From positions 558,001-622,000 of the forward strand of contig NC_087382.1 of NCBI RefSeq assembly GCF_963675165.1: a stretch of 64,000 bases of DNA, in the 5' to 3' direction. The first letter of the stretch is position 1. Every line of letters starts with the position of its first letter. The translations under genes and the position numbers were made by a program. Under the pieces are notes generated by a model. That model was given only the letters and a program-made list of their open reading frames with translations, was not told the origin of the DNA and ran no database searches. This DNA comes from Halichondria panicea (Eukaryota; Porifera; Demospongiae; Suberitida; Halichondriidae). Positions 24,775 to 38,500 of this stretch are shown piece after piece.

Positions 24775-25085
24775 GTGATCAGAATGAAGATGCTGTAGTC
24801 TCTGGATTATTATCAGTGAGTACAGACACCACTGTGTACTGTAGATATACAGACATTCAATGATTCATACTGTACTCTGACTCACAATCAATTGCTTGTG
24901 AGTTTCGGTATATAATTATCACACACTAAATAGACTCACAGATGTCCCTGGCAGATGGTCTCCTCCTCATGTCTTCTTGCAAACAACTGTCGATAAGCTT
25001 CCTCCACCTGTGTGTGCGAGGGATCTGGGCAACATGGAATGATGGATCCTTGGCTGATGTGATGGTCTCCAACAGGTGACACTGG
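24775..25085. pseudogene. remnant of a type B gene with inverted kinase fragment
   Basis: 24775-24814 matches the non-coding first exon of the B genes and ends at a GTGAGT donor. At about 24950-25080, on the minus strand, is the end of a B-type kinase exon (SFHVAQIP...HTH, EDMTRRPSARDIC), inverted relative to the first exon. A local inversion with loss of the rest is inferred. The duplicate is at 57389-57700. Confidence 0.6.
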
Positions 25086-25089
25086 ACAG

Positions 25090-26300
25090 TACGAGAACAT
25101 GGAACTGGACAAGGGGGTGTGGCAATGTGAGTGTGCTGCTCTAAACTATAACATTTGTGGACTCTGTCAAGAGCTGCTTTAAGGAAAAGATGTAGCTCTA
25201 TGGAATGTGGTACGTGTTTGTTTAGCTTGTGGATCTGATTTTAATCAAGACTTGCACAGTATGCATGTATATGTATGTGCTGTGTCAGCAGAAACCTTTG
25301 AAGGCCCATAAACTTGACTTTAGGCTGACCAATTTCCAGTGTAAAAGATGCGTTTAGTTTATGATATGTTTAGCTTTATCATCAATCAAAACTGTTGTTA
25401 CAGTAGCTCCTCCTAAAAGTGCTCGTACAGATATCGTGTTTGAAATGAACCTAATATTCTGCATCTCAGGAAATGTGTGTAACACAGTGATCCTTAGTCT
25501 GTGCTGGTTTCAGCTGGTTACTAACCACCAGTGTGATATAATCAATGTCCCCTGTTCCCTATACAGACACGCCCATCACTGAGAAGATAACGGTGACCCA
25601 CTTCCTCGTCCAACCACACCCACCATCACTGAAAGTATGGCAATACAATGTGTGTGTGTGCTTCCAAGGGGTTTAATCAATATCTCCATTCCTCCAGTTT
25701 TATCCCCCGCCCACACACTCTCCACAGAGTCCCTCCCAGAGTTCATAGTCCACCACTGGCACAATGGAAGAGCTGTATATGCCTTGTTAACTGGTGCTCC
25801 TCCGAGACTCCGCCCCTTTCCCTGCCCAGCCCATCCCTCGGAGGAGACCAGCTGGTGTACAATAAGCACTGGAGCAGGTGGGTGGGGTTTGCAGTGTAGG
25901 AAGATTCCTAAGAGCTGCTATATTATGATGTTACGTAGGTAGAGTACATTCAAAGTTTGTTAGAGCATGTCTGTAGTTTTGGTTGGGTCAAAATGATCAG
26001 TTTACACTGTTAAAAATTAAAGTTCACTCAATTGAAGGACCTTCTAATGTTAAGAGCAATTAAAACATATTCACAATAGCTTCATGTAATGGTGAAAAAT
26101 TTCAGAGAGGTCAGGGTTCACCCGTTACCCCATTGCCTTATTACCGTACGTGCGTGTAGGTAGCTATACATGAACTGGAACAAGCCATCACAATTATACA
26201 CAGGTGTCAATAATTATTAGCAAAACATTCTGCTCTCTGTGACTAATCCACAAATTCACAAAATAGCCAATTCACAATTTTTTACATACTATGTCCATAT
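25090..26300. other. spacer between B relic and B1, no supported gene
   Basis: The part at 25630-25900 has GC-rich open frames on both strands and a diverged copy at 58370-58610. The copy has a deletion, which argues against conserved coding. No domain was recognised. Confidence 0.4.
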
Positions 26301-26308
26301 TCCAACTA

Positions 26309-26701
26309 CCGTATATGCTTGATCAGGAGCCGCGGCTACTAAATGTTTCATTTTGCTGGAAGAGGAGGCTACAATTCAAGAGGGGCCACTGTTCAAGAGC
26401 GGCGTTTATTAGGTCCAGATAATTTAGTTTGTCATCAAAAGTTGTTTTCACCTGCATAAACTTGAACTCTGCCATGAGAAAGTCTTTGTGAAGCACTAAC
26501 AAGCTGCTACTCATAGCTACGTACATGTAGCTAGCTGCTAGTAATAATTGTTGTGGCTGCCACGTGTAGAAATGCTAGAGTCGAAGTTCACTGAGGCTAC
26601 TATTTGAGAGCGGCTACTAAATGTTTCATTTTGCTAGCAAGGGAGGCTACTATTTGAGTGCGGCCTTTATACAAGAGCGGCCTCTGATCGAGCATATATG
26701 G
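26309..26701. mobile_element. 393-bp MITE, copy 1, TA flanks
   Basis: Ends CCGTATATGCTTGATCAGGAG and the inverted CTCTGATCGAGCATATATGG lie between TA dinucleotides. The interior has repeated GCGGCTACTAAATGTTTCATTTTGCT blocks. Two further copies lie in tandem at 39236-40016. The duplicate of this region near 58990 lacks it, consistent with recent insertion. Confidence 0.75.
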
Positions 26702-27068
26702 TATATACACCTAGGCTAGTACACTATAATATTAACCGTCACTCTCCATGCATGCAATTCACAAAATTAATGTTTAGACCCTCAACTATTATTATATGGT
26801 ACGTCCATAGTGTCATTATTAACCGTCACTCCCCATGCATGCACAGGTGCTTTGGTATCGTCTACCACCCCTGCCTGCACAAGATGCTCTCAGCTACTGC
26901 TGTCTGGTGTTTTCCGAGTTCTACTCCTCACAACCTGTTACATCAGTCGGTGAACTTTGTCCATAAAAGAACACCAAATAGCTAGACACACTTATTTTAC
27001 CTTGTGTGTTGTATTTTCCAGGTGTCAAAATAATTGTAACCCACCATTAATTTGCCAATGACAGGCTA

Positions 27069-27080
27069 TGCGCATGCGCA
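27069..27080. promoter_or_regulatory. NRF-1-like palindrome upstream of B1
   Basis: TGCGCATGCGCA lies 225 bases before the B1 start codon and about 100 before its untranslated first exon. It is followed by AAAGAGGGCG. B3 has the same pair of motifs at 59282. It fits the NRF-1 consensus, but the same palindrome also occurs inside repeats here. Confidence 0.4.
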
Positions 27081-27293
27081 ATGTGCACAGTAGTCAAAGA
27101 AAGAGGGCGTCTCTCGTGAAGTTGCTCTGGTGTTCTCCTCCGCTAACCTCACTGTGTATCATCATGCTGTGATCAGAATGCTGTAGCCTCTGGGGATATT
27201 ATCAGTGAGGGCAGACAATTAACTGTGTATGGATGTGCTAGATAATTGCTTTTTGCCATACAGCTTTTTTGTATTCCACACTATACAGAAAAG

Positions 27294-30200
27294 ATGTCTG
27301 ACTATCTCACAATAGAAGATCTTAAGAAAGTGTACCTAGTCACGTTTGATGCTCGAGTTAAGTGGCGAAACATTTTGCTTGTTCTTGACGTATCCCCGGC
27401 TACTATCAACAACGTAGGTACGAAATGGCGTGACAATCCTGATGACTGCTATCGTGAGGGACTGTCAGAATGGCTAACGGGTGGGGAGAGAAGCTGGGAA
27501 GATGTGATGGGGGCATTGTCTAGTCCTATTGTGGGCTTCAGTTACATAGCCCAGACCATCGAGAGAGATCATCTACAGTCTACTGATGTGAAGTCAGAGG
27601 GTACGTATAAGTACCAATTAATTGAGCTGGAATTCATATTGTATAATGTTTGTTAGCAATCTTTCCTATAATCCCATGATCACTGTTAATTCACTGCCTC
27701 ACCCACTCACCTTCCCCACACCCTACAGTTGACCAAAATCACCAAAAGATCAATGAAGATTTGACCATTTTCCTAGACGAGCCACTCGGTAGTGGTGCAT
27801 TTGGAGCAGTCTTCAAAGGCAGCTACAGAGGCGATCCTTGTGCTATCAAACTATTACATCAGGTTGCTATGGAGATGCAGACAAATATTCCCGCCACCAA
27901 AAGTGAAGATGCTAGCAATGCAATTGATCGTGAGAGTGATTTTCTCAAGTCGTTCCAGCACCCAAACGTTGTTCAGTTTTTGTCGACTGCTAAGCACCCC
28001 AAATCAGGTGGTACAATCCTCGTTGTTGAGCTGATGGATTGCAATCTGAGATCCTATTTTTCTGGCCTTGATGAAGAGCCCCTCTCTAGCGAATGTGAAA
28101 TTAGCCTCTCCAAAGACATGGCTTGTGGTCTGGCCTACATTCACAGCAAGCAGATTATCCACCGTGACCTCTGTGGCGATAACGTCTTGCTGAAGCTGAC
28201 ACTGCCAGTGCCTGTTGCAAAGATTTCTGACTTTGGTATGTCGCGACTATACGATCCCTCCAAGCTTAGCTCCACCCTCACAGCCATTGGTCAGCGTAGA
28301 GGGTATCTACCTCCCGAGGCCTATCGATTAGAAGAGGAGAATTACGATAATAGCCTGGATGTGTTTTCCTTTGGGGTGATTTTGACGCAGATTGTTTGCA
28401 AGTTAGAGACGATCAAATCAGCCAAGGATCGATCATTCCATGTTGCCCAGATCCCTCACACACACAGGTTGAGAAAGCTTATTGACAGCTGTTTGCAAGA
28501 AGACATGACGAGGAGACCATCTGCCAGGGACATCTGTGAGTCTATTAGATACTGTATAGCGCGGATTTCGTGGGTTAGCAATCCTACACAAAAATTAAGT
28601 CCACGAAAATTGTTCTTTAATTAGAATTATCTGCTATAACGTGCAAAGATTTAAAAGCTTGGCTTCCGGTAAGCAGTCATTCCGCGAACATTGTGTAACG
28701 AAATGCTTTTAGAGGCCATTCCACGAAAATTTCGCACTATACGGTACCAAGAGTACATTAAGAGGAGCGTCCAACTGTAGCAGTTGAAGTGTAAACCAGG
28801 TTATGGTAGGAGCATGTCATACCACGTCACTATCAGACCACATCTTAAGTGGGTGCGTAGGTGTAGCGGTTATTAGATATCAGCACACACACACGTGTGG
28901 TTTGTACCTCCAGCCCACATTTAGTTTTATTCATGGCTAACAGTTTACACAACTACAAGTGTTAGTGATGGATTCAGTCCTAAGATGTAAAATGGAATGC
29001 ATGTGCGTGAGAGTTGTATACTCTTTAGACAGTACTCAGTATATTGTATGTGCGTAGCGCGAGGGACTGGCAAACTGCCTATCAGATTGCTCAGCGTCAT
29101 ATTAGCCCTGTAATTGTAACCACACTTACACTTCAGGGGATTCAATACATTCCATATATAGTAGCTGAATCTCATAGCAAAATTTAACCACATTATCTAT
29201 AATGATATTCATGTTTGGTAGTATCGTTTGATTTATACACTTCTGCTGAGACGAGTGACGTATAGGCAGTTGGCCATGCAGTCGCTTGCGCGTATCGCCG
29301 CCAGTCTAACTCCTCTTAATGTACTCCTGACAGTACCTAGTGCATGATAATATATTATGCTTCTGAAAAATGTGTCGATTTTCCTTTTAATGTTTAATTC
29401 TTACTTTTAGATGTTTCACTGACAAGAGACTCGGACTCAGTGGAGGCAACAAAGAGGGAAACTCTACCAGTCGAAAAGGTGCGTACATGTAGTGTGTGAA
29501 TGAGAATCCTAATAACAACAAAACTTAGGGTTTCATTGTTAAGTCTGTTTCATTATAGCTATAAGTAACACTCTCTTGTTATTAGATCATGTTTGTCATA
29601 AATACTGCAATCTGATTGGTTAGAGGAAATGTTCTATCCAATTTAGAAAATCATGTACTTCAATAGAAAATCATGTACTTCACTTAGAAAATCATGTAGC
29701 AAAGATTAGATAAGAACATTCAAATCTGATTGGCTAAATACTCATGGTTGCTATGATCTAAAATGCTTAGACACTGTTTAGGAAGTTTCCACATGATTTA
29801 GAAGTCCTCAGGGCTAGTAGAACCCTCACTGCGTTCGGGATACTACAACCAGCCCTTTGGGCTTCTAAATTATGTAGAAACTTCCTAAACAGTGTCTAAC
29901 TATTATGTAGACACTATCCTAATTACACTCATTCATTATTCAGGGTCCCCCTCCCAGAGAGTTGAGACCTCCACTCACTCTGAAATGGAGAAGAGGGAAA
30001 GACATGCCAATCAAGATGGGTGGCTCTGTACAGAGTGTTGTTATCGGTGACACGGTGTATGTTGGTGGAGGGAATACAGACAATTTTCATGACGATCGTA
30101 CAGTGATGAAGCTCAAGCAAGATCAATGGACCAAACTACCAGAGTACACTGACCATTCCTTCGCTATGACATCACTCGCTAATCGACTAGTGCTGGTGGG

Positions 30201-30852
30201 AGGACTTAATGTAGGAAACACAAAAGTCACCAATCAACTTTCTGTCTTTGTGTCAGGGGAATGGAACAACCGTTACCCACCAATGAATATTGCTCGTTAC
30301 TTCTCTACACCTGTTTCCTTCAACAACCACATCATTGTAGCTGGTGGGCGTGATGACGAAAAATATATCTCCTCCTCTGTGGAGGTGTTGGACGTGGCAT
30401 CAAAGAGATGGTACATTGCTCAGTCACTACCTAACCCACGATCAGAACTGAAATCAACTCTCATAGGAAACACCCTCTACCTAATGGGAGGAGCAACCAA
30501 GACAGTGCACCACGTCGACCTCAATGAATTCATTGCAAAGGCCCTTTCCAACCTGGACACACCCACTCTCTGGCAGACCTTACAGGAAGTGCCGCTCGAG
30601 TTTTCAGCTCCTCTCAGTATTGGGAGGTCACTATTAGCTGTTGGTGGACAGGACGACAGCGACAACCCAAGTTCATCGATCCACCTCTACCAGCCTGACA
30701 CCAGGAGGTGGGTGAAAGTGGGAGACCTGCCTACTGCACGATACTACTCCACATGCTCAGTACTTCCTAGTGGAGAGGTCATTGTAGCCGGAGGACAGAC
30801 ACAACTATTTGGTTACATTCAAACTGTGGACTTATTCTCTATAAGTGCTTAA
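27294..30852 (+). CDS. B1: death domain-kinase-Kelch protein
   Basis: An untranslated first exon ends at 27204 (GTGAGG donor). Coding exons are 27294-27600, 27729-28535, 29411-29478 and 29944-30852. Exon 1 encodes a death domain (about 100 residues) with the typical W...LL...DV...I pattern, DDCYREGL.EWL and a C-terminal IA.TIERDHL. The kinase exon (269 codons) has GSGAFGAVF, AIKLL lysine, HRDLCGDN, DFGMSRL, YLPPEA, DVFSFGVI and RRPSARDI. Kinase-exon introns are phase 1, and the last intron is phase 0. The Kelch domain has five or six GG doublets, and one loop (after LYLMGG) is several residues shorter than in paralogues. It has no coiled-coil exon, unlike B3. A signalling role, with the death domain as oligomerisation module, is inferred. 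Confidence 0.85.
28552..28744. mobile_element. 193-bp MITE 16 bases after the B1 kinase donor
   Basis: Ends CTGTATAGCGCGGATTTCG and CGAAAATTTCGCACTATACGG are inverted and TA-flanked. B3 has no such insertion at this intron position. Confidence 0.65.
28751..29326. mobile_element. 576-bp inverted-repeat element in B1 intron
   Basis: Ends GAGTACATTAAGAGGAG and CTCCTCTTAATGTACTC are perfect 17-base inverted repeats. The segment is absent from B3. No coding sequence is evident. Confidence 0.6.
29767..29899. repeat. foldback repeat in B1 last intron
   Basis: Arms TTAGACACTGTTTAGGAAG and CTTCCTAAACAGTGTCTAA form a perfect inverted repeat of about 23 bases around a 90-base loop. Confidence 0.7.
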
Positions 30853-31171
30853 ATTGTTTCATTTCTTTTGGTTTCACTTTAATTGTCACATGAATTGCGA
30901 CAAATTGCGACAATTAATAATCCTGATGTTTTTTTTATACATGTCATGAGAAAGGCTCTAATTATCTTGCACAGAATAATTATTAATATCATTGTTGGTA
31001 TATAGGGATTGTAAATAATATTAAATCATGCAAAACACATTGTAATTAATTATGACATAATGTTTGATTGAATTGTATAATATAGTTATAGTTTAAACAT
31101 AAACAATGGTCCGGTATGAACATAAATATTGTCAGAATAGACCACAAAAACAGACAAAATATGTGACAGTC

Positions 31172-32385
31172 TCATAACAAGTTCAGGTCCTTGGTTGTGG
31201 TCTTGTCCGAGGGTACCTTCTCCCAGAATCCAAAGTCTATCTCCTCTTCCGAGTCAGACAGTGAGGGGTGGGGCTCGGGAACTGAGGGGTTAAAGAGTCA
31301 CACATGGTCATAGTCATACTGACTTCAGGCCTACTATGTAAGTAAGCATGCTAGGTTACCATTCTCTGTACTACTTTACATTCAATAGTACACAGTCGAC
31401 TCATTGCACTGCATAACTACACATTATACACACGTACCTTGTTCTTGATGAAGGTTCCTCAGTAGCCCCTGTCCATGGAGCCATGTCTTCAGACTGTCCC
31501 TCACTGCTTATAGGCTGCTCACCAGACTGGAGGTGGGCTGCATGTAAGGGCTGGGTGTCAGGAGAGCTTTTAGTCTCTGATGACAGACCCTTTTCCATAC
31601 TGCTGAGGTCTGTTAGCGTCTGAGTGGCCAGTTTACGTGAGGCCCCTCTCTTAGCAGCATAGTAGGCCTAAAGGTGTGTATGTGTGTGTGTGTGTGTGGG
31701 GGGGGGGTCGTACATGATTGTACAATGCAAATACATTACAGGGAAACACACATCATGTGCTCCATTATAGCTGACACACAAATGCATTTTCCAGCTAATG
31801 TACTCTGTACCTGTACCTCCATTCTCAGTGCCTCTTCTTGTCTCCTCAACAAAGCTCTTCTCCATCTCTCAACACTTGGTCAGGCTGAAAATGGCCGCAC
31901 TACTGGGGGCAAAGGTCAGGGGTGAAAAATTAAACAATAGTACAGAAGACAATCAATCAGTCGATCTAGAATAAGCGTACAGACAACGAGACAATTTATC
32001 ATGTATTTTACTGCACTACTTTACTGCACTATATAACAAGTGATGCAAGCTGCGCTGTGCTTCTCGCCATGTTTTGTTTCGAGGCCATGACAGTGCTTGT
32101 ACTCACGCACTCTTCAACGTCATAACAATCAAACACATTTTTGCTGAAGTGTTTTGGTCGAGGGAGCTGAGGTGTTCTGGATAGAACCTGTTAGGCTAAC
32201 ACCACTACCACTCACTCATCATCCAGTGTGTCATCAGACTCTAGCTGCATCTTTACAAGCAGCTTTGTCATACAGGCTCATCTGATTGGCCAGGAACTCG
32301 CTCTCCTCAGCAATGGTCTCTCTCCATAGTCCTGGCTATGTCACTGTGGCCCACAATAGGACTTGACAAGGCTTCCACCAAATAC
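31172..32385 (-). pseudogene. AP1AR-like gene fragment, copy 4
   Basis: The last exon, 31172-31281, encodes PEPHPSLSDSEEEIDFGFWEK and ends DLNLL then stop. The YYAAKR exon is 31438-31667 with intact splice sites. The LRRQEEALRME exon (31817-31849) has lost its upstream AG acceptor. The acidic exon near 32215-32300 reads SEFLANQMSLYD, then is frameshifted by a CTAG insertion. The TEEE and PEDLYQPG exons are absent. It is oriented head-to-head with A3 and has the antisense death-domain relic at 32310-32385. Confidence 0.45.
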
Positions 32386-32452
32386 AGGCAATAGTTTGAC
32401 CAACTTCTTCCATCCTTCAAAAGTGTCAGACTAATTTCAAAAGCATGTGGTT

Positions 32453-32465
32453 TGCTGATTCAGCA
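32453..32465. promoter_or_regulatory. MARE-like palindrome upstream of A3
   Basis: TGCTGATTCAGCA lies 96 bases before the A3 start codon, with the promoter box GGGTGTCTTGTAGCT at 32512-32531. Confidence 0.5.
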
Positions 32466-32560
32466 ATATTTTTGCAACACGGGAGATTGGAATTCTTTAT
32501 ACATAAGATTAAGAGGGGGTGTCTTGTAGCTGTACAAAAGAATGCAGAGCCAGAGAAAGA

Positions 32561-35500
32561 ATGGCTGCAATGTTTTCTCTTAGAGATGACGCTAACTTGA
32601 GGGAGTTTGTGCTGGAGAATGTGGAGCACTTTGGACAGGAGAGAGTTCTAGGAACTGGCTCCTATGGCTCTGTTCAAGAGGTCAGTCACTGCATGCTCTG
32701 TTTCTGTGCACTGTCTCTAGTGTATCTGCTAGCTATTCAAGTGTGACTGCCTCCATGCACAGGTGATGATCAATGGTGAGGTGTATGCAGCCAAGAAGAT
32801 CCACGAGGTTCTCCTGGAGACGGACGAGCGTGGTGGAGTGGCCAACATAGCTGGGAACTACCACCGAGAGTGTCGACTCATGGCTCACATCTGTCACCCC
32901 AACATCACCCAGTTCATTGGGCTGTGTTTCGTGACTGGCTCTCGACTGCCCCTCCTGGTCATGGAGAGGTTGGACTCAAGTCTGGACGATCTCCTGGAGT
33001 CCACCCCCAACATCCCCCTCTCTGTCTGCCAGTACATTCTGATCTGTGTGGCTCGAGGGCTGCTCCACCTGCATCGTGAGTCCGTGATCCATCGTGACCT
33101 CACTGCCAGGAACGTCCTGCTGACGGTATCTCTGAGAGCCAAGATCACAGACTTTGGTAACTCTCGTATCGTGAATCTGGAGCCTGGTCAACTGGCCAGG
33201 ACTCTGACGAGGTTTCCTGGGACACTGGTGTACATGCCGCCCGAGGCCCTCTCTGACAGAGGCCACAGTGTGTACGGACCCAGTCTGGACGTCTTCTCTT
33301 TCGGAGTGCTACAATTGTTTGCACTCACACAAGTATGTGTGTGGTTACTGATACTCATTGGTAGATTCCTCTGTAATTGTTATTATACCTATTAATACTC
33401 ACCTGGCTGCCATAGCACTGCGTTTACGGTATGTATAGCCTTTTCACAACAAGTTATTATGTCTCGGTACGCATATGCAAGCGAGGTATACGGTAGTGTG
33501 TGTGTGTGTAGTCAGGTGTGTGTGTATGTGTAGACTGCTACAGCTGCTCAAGGATCAATAAAGTGCAAGTAAGAGTTTCTATAGGTTTCTTGTCATGTTT
33601 TCTTGGATTTAATTCGTGGATTTGCAAAATAATGCTTCGTTCTCGAGTTATGCCTAGTTTTGCTTACTTGGAATGCCATTGCAGCCTTTTCAGAAGAGTC
33701 CATAGCAAAACTTGTTCACCGAGTGTTACTATTCTACTTAGTAGTTAGCTCTGCACTAGAACGCTAGCTATTGGTAGCTGCAAGAGTGAGAAAAGAGCTG
33801 CAAGGCTCTGCTGACTTGCAGCTATTAAATTTTAACTTGAACTTTTGGCATCGATCGTTTTTAACAACAATCATCGTCGATCATTATTCACTCTTTGAGT
33901 TTCCCTGTTATTCTGGATTCTGCATACATGCAGCAAAATTAAAATGTTGATCATGATCAATGTGTGTATAAAAGCTAGCTATTATGTAGCTTTGGCACCT
34001 CCGCCGAGGCATCAGCACCCGCAGTGCTTTCAACGGATTTCAAGCTTTTTGTCGTATAAAAGCAGGCACTAAGAAGCTTGGACTGGCAACGTTGGCTGGC
34101 TCTACACGCGGCCTTTATTCGAGGTAGAGCAACAGCTAAAGTTATCGTTTACCAGTCTCTGTTAAAAGTATAGTTTTATGAACTGAACAGTCCTCTGGTT
34201 TCATAGATCTAGCACTTACGTAGATTCCTTTTGGGTAATGGAGTGTAACCTTATCTGTATTGTGGTATTGAATATGTTGGGTAGATCCCCTAAATGGTTG
34301 ACTTTGCCTTTTAAGATGTAGCCTCGGTCCCAGGCCAGAAGGGGAAAAAGTACGGCCGGGTATACCTATTGCATGGGTAATAGTGCGCTACTAATTTACT
34401 CTCTATAATCTGGAGAATCCCCTTTGTCTTTCGTTGTAAAGCACTTAGCCCTCTATTACGTTGGTCCAGAAGGCCTGCACACTAGTCTGAAGAGGCTCTC
34501 ATCATTGTCATCAACCTCTATGATGGTTGTATGGTCGGGATGTCTGATTCTGTACATGTAGGCTATAATTATGGTGTTTCCAACTGCTACTTGCGAACCA
34601 TTATAGAGGTAGATGACATTCATGGCCACTGTTCCCTACGTGTATCAGACAATCCTATAGTATGAGTCCTATGCATACTTACTACATATAGTATAACGGA
34701 AGGAAGTATTTGTATAGCCTGTGTCTCCATGCAGAGGATCCCTATATTGGATGCGTGCATAGAGCATTTATGTCCGGGAGGATCCTGCATTGGATGCCAC
34801 ACTGGCATCAGAAAAGTTGGACCAGGAACGAGGCTATACATATTATTTATGAGATTCAGCGCCTGGGCAAATTGTATTGGCCTGGACAATTAAATGACAC
34901 ATGTACACTTCATACATACGTACATACATGCAATCATGACACTCAGTATTGACATGCTCTTCCACTCCAGGTGTTTCCAGGAGATCTCCTTGCCCCCACG
35001 TACAGCGACCCCAACAACCCAAACCACCTCCTGGCCCGCTCAGAGTTTGAGCGTCGAGGTCCCTACACGGCTCTCCTTGAGAAGAGTCTGGCGGGTGGAT
35101 GTGAGCACCCTCTGTTTGGTCTGGTGAGGGAGTGTCTGGCCAACACTCCAGAGAGAAGACCGACCACCGCTGAGCTCCTCTCGTCTCTGGAGGAGGTGGG
35201 GAGGGAGATGGACGGAGGACTGCTCCAGCTGGACATTGCACGAGTGAATACCCTCAGGGCAAAGGAGAAGAATATAGAGGCTCTACAAGTGAGTCCAGTC
35301 CAGTGAGCTAGTGGGTGCAAGGGTCTGACACTGCATGCTGTGCTCTGTTCTCAGAGAGAGGTGGTCGAGAAGGACAGGATACTGGAGAGGAAAGATGAGC
35401 AAATAACTGAGAAAGATGCACTTCTGGCACAAAAATATGAGGAAGTAGCGGACAAAGATACTCAGCTTGCTAGACAGCAACAGGTCAGTAATTTTATTAC

Positions 35501-38500
35501 TTCACTTTTACAAGCAATTTCGTATTATGCTAACCATGCAAGTTAATAACTTTTTTTACTTTATACAGTTATTGAATAGTGTCCGTGCTGATGCTGCCAC
35601 CAAAGATGGTATGATTGCTGACAAGGACAGACAACTCAGTGAACTGGAGTCAACAATCATTTCCCAGAGAGAGGCTGCTCTAGTTGAGAGGGACGCTCTC
35701 TTACAGGTATTATAGTAGTCACCAAATGCACACACTCTTATACTCCACCGTCTTTGTTCTGAATAACAATTAATTTGAAATGGTCTACATTTGGAATGAC
35801 AAATTATTGAGAATTGGTTCTTAGAATAGGTGTGGAGGTAACAAGATGTTCGCATTACAGTGATCTGGTTGTAAGACCTTAAAACGTTTGTGATCCAGCT
35901 ATATAATTATCTGCACTCAAAGTAGTTTTCCATGATGACTCGTTTTTTGTACAATTTGAATGTAAAACGCTGATGTCACTACTTATTTAAAAGTGATCAT
36001 GTGTATCAGCAACTGTAGGTTGTTGGTTATGGTCGTTCTAACTAAGCTACCTCAGTTGCGCATGCGCAGTGAGGTATACGGTGTGTCTGCACTAGAACGC
36101 TAGCTATAGGTAGCTGCAAGAGTAAGAAAAGAGCTGCAAAGCCACACTGTTTATCATTATTTTAGCTTGCAGCCATTATGAACTTTGAACTTTTGGTATC
36201 GATCTGGTCGATCGTTTCCCTTACACTCCTAACCTCCTTCACTGGCCTCCCCTGAAGAGGAGGCCTGCTACTGACTGCTTGCGCATGCGCTGAATATTTT
36301 TTCCCGTAAAAAAACTATGATACTATTTTATTTTTATTTTATGCAAAACCAAGTAAGGGTAGGTCAGGTAGCTCAGATGGCTACTTCCCCTGGACAACAC
36401 AAAAACAGAAAAATAAAACAAAAATTAAGGAGCTATGGCTAATTAATAAAAAGCTACTGAGGTTTAAATGATGAAACAGAGGAGCTATTGCTAACTTCTG
36501 GTGGTAAAGAGTTCCATTTCGTAGACTCTCGTTAATCCGGTCACCCTTGGGACCATGCAGCTTGGCCGGAATAGCGAGGTGGCTGGCTGCAGCTCAAGAA
36601 ATAGCCGCGGCTTAAAATGACCTTACCTCGAATCTAATAACTACTTTTGCGGTTTTTGTCTCGAGGATAATGTAGGATAATGAATCATTCTGTTCTCTAT
36701 TTAAGTGTAATCTAATTTTATTTGCTAAACCACACCCAAAACGTCATATCCGGCCGTAATATATGTATAAAATTACATTGAAAACCTAGTTTGGGACAGC
36801 CAGCACTGGCCGGTAAACGGAATAGCGAGTGGCCGTACTTCAGGGTGAGTTTTGTGCAGTAAACATATAGCTAGCATTCCGTGCCAAGCCAAATGGCCGG
36901 TATATCGAGGTGGCCGTACTTCAGAGAGCCGAAATAGCGAGAGTCTACTGTATTACATCCAGAAAAAAGAAATCTCGAAAATATCCTCACAAAGTAGGAG
37001 GGTCATACACAAAGCTATTATAGCTAGCTAGCTAGAGACAAAGCTGTAGGTTTGTCATACAGCTAGCTATTTTATTTCTGATAGATTGATTGGACGATTG
37101 TCATCCATAGTAGACTTTTCACTAAATTTAGTATTAGATTGGCGTGGCCTGTCCATATAGGCTCGTGTCAGCTTTCACTCCGTTCAGACGATTGTCATCC
37201 ACACTGTTGCTGGCTGTGAGTCTTTTGTTAACATAGCAGGCTAAGGGTAGCTGTCAGAATACTATCTGATGGCCAGGCTAGAAACCTTCCCTCTATGCAT
37301 CGTTTTACTAAGCATACACGTTGTTATCCGGATCCGCCAGATACCGGCAGATGGTTAGCGCATGCGCAAGCAGTCGATACCAGGCCCACTCTTCTATAGC
37401 TTTTTGGCGCCTCCACCGAGGTATCAGCATGCACCCGCAGTTGTTTCATTAACTATAAAATTAAAATAATCGAAATAGATCAAACAAATATAACATGGTT
37501 TTTCTTAGTGCTGTAATTAGAATCAAGACCGTGGTGTACGCGTTATAATTATACTGTACATGAGTGTAGAATTATTCCAATGCTACAATAATAATATTCA
37601 CGTCTTTTTCGTATAATTAGAAGATTTCCACCAACGTTCCCCTGTACAGTCACACAAGGAACTGATTGAGCACAAAGATGCTGAGCTGGTCAGGAGAGAC
37701 GCCATCATTCAACAGCAGAGACTGGTGAGACGAAATGCACCATTATAAAATTGCAGAGCTATAGTAGAAGCTTCGATCCGTTATAATCGTACTGTACATT
37801 CTAGTGGACTGGTGAGTGTCGCCTCTTAAGCTAATTAGAGAAAGTGATTTAGTGTGCATACAATTATTGCTACAAGTAACACTTGCTTGTTAGTAGACAC
37901 TATCCTAATTACGTTCATTCATTATTCAGGGTCCCCCTCCCAGAGAGTTGAGACCTCCACTCACTCTGAAATCAAGAATAGGGAAAAAAATGCCAATCAA
38001 GATGGGTGGCTCCGTACAGAGTGTTGTTATCGGTGACACGGTGTATATTGGTGGAGGTGGTGCATTCAATGATCGTGACGGGTGTACAGTGATGAAGCTC
38101 GAGCAAGATCGATGGACCAAACTACCAGAGTACACTGCCCAGTGGTTCGCTATGACATCACTCGCTAATCGACTAGTGCTGGTGGGAGGACGTGATCCAA
38201 GAAACAACAAACGAACCAATCAACTTTCTATTTTTGAGTCAGGGGAATGGACTCACTCATACCCACCAATGAACATTGCTCGTCATTCCTCAACAGCTGT
38301 CTCCTTCAACAACCACGTCATTGTAGCTGGTGGGCGTGATGATAAAGGATATACATCCTCTGTGGAAGTGTTGGACGGGGCATCAAGAAGATGGTACATT
38401 GCTCAGTCACTACCTAACCCACGATCATTACTGAAATCAACTCTCATAGGAAACACCCTCTACCTAATGGGAGGGTACGATCATGCTGAAAGTGCAACCA

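Larger units (their letters stand above)
22223..24780. repeat. segmental duplication, left copy
   Basis: From within the A2 Kelch exon to beyond 24780 the sequence is nearly identical to 48850-51224 followed by 57357 onward. The match covers the Kelch 3' half, the 3' flank, AP1AR-like copy 3 and the promoter remnant. It shows the empty target site of the ULP1 element (CTTGTGTAT at 24744-24752). Weaker homology continues to about 26900, matching about 59110. Confidence 0.8.

Noticed and set aside
25576-25942. Overlapping GC-rich frames as a gene between the B remnant and B1
   Set aside because: The duplicate at 58370-58610 has deletions that do not preserve any frame, and no domain is recognisable.
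26323-26526. Minus-strand frame repeated at 39638-39841 as a small gene family
   Set aside because: Both are inside copies of a TA-flanked MITE, so the conservation is that of the repeat.
34319-34836. Confident call of a complete Mutator-type element
   Set aside because: The ends match the family, but no target duplication was found, so it is listed only with low confidence.
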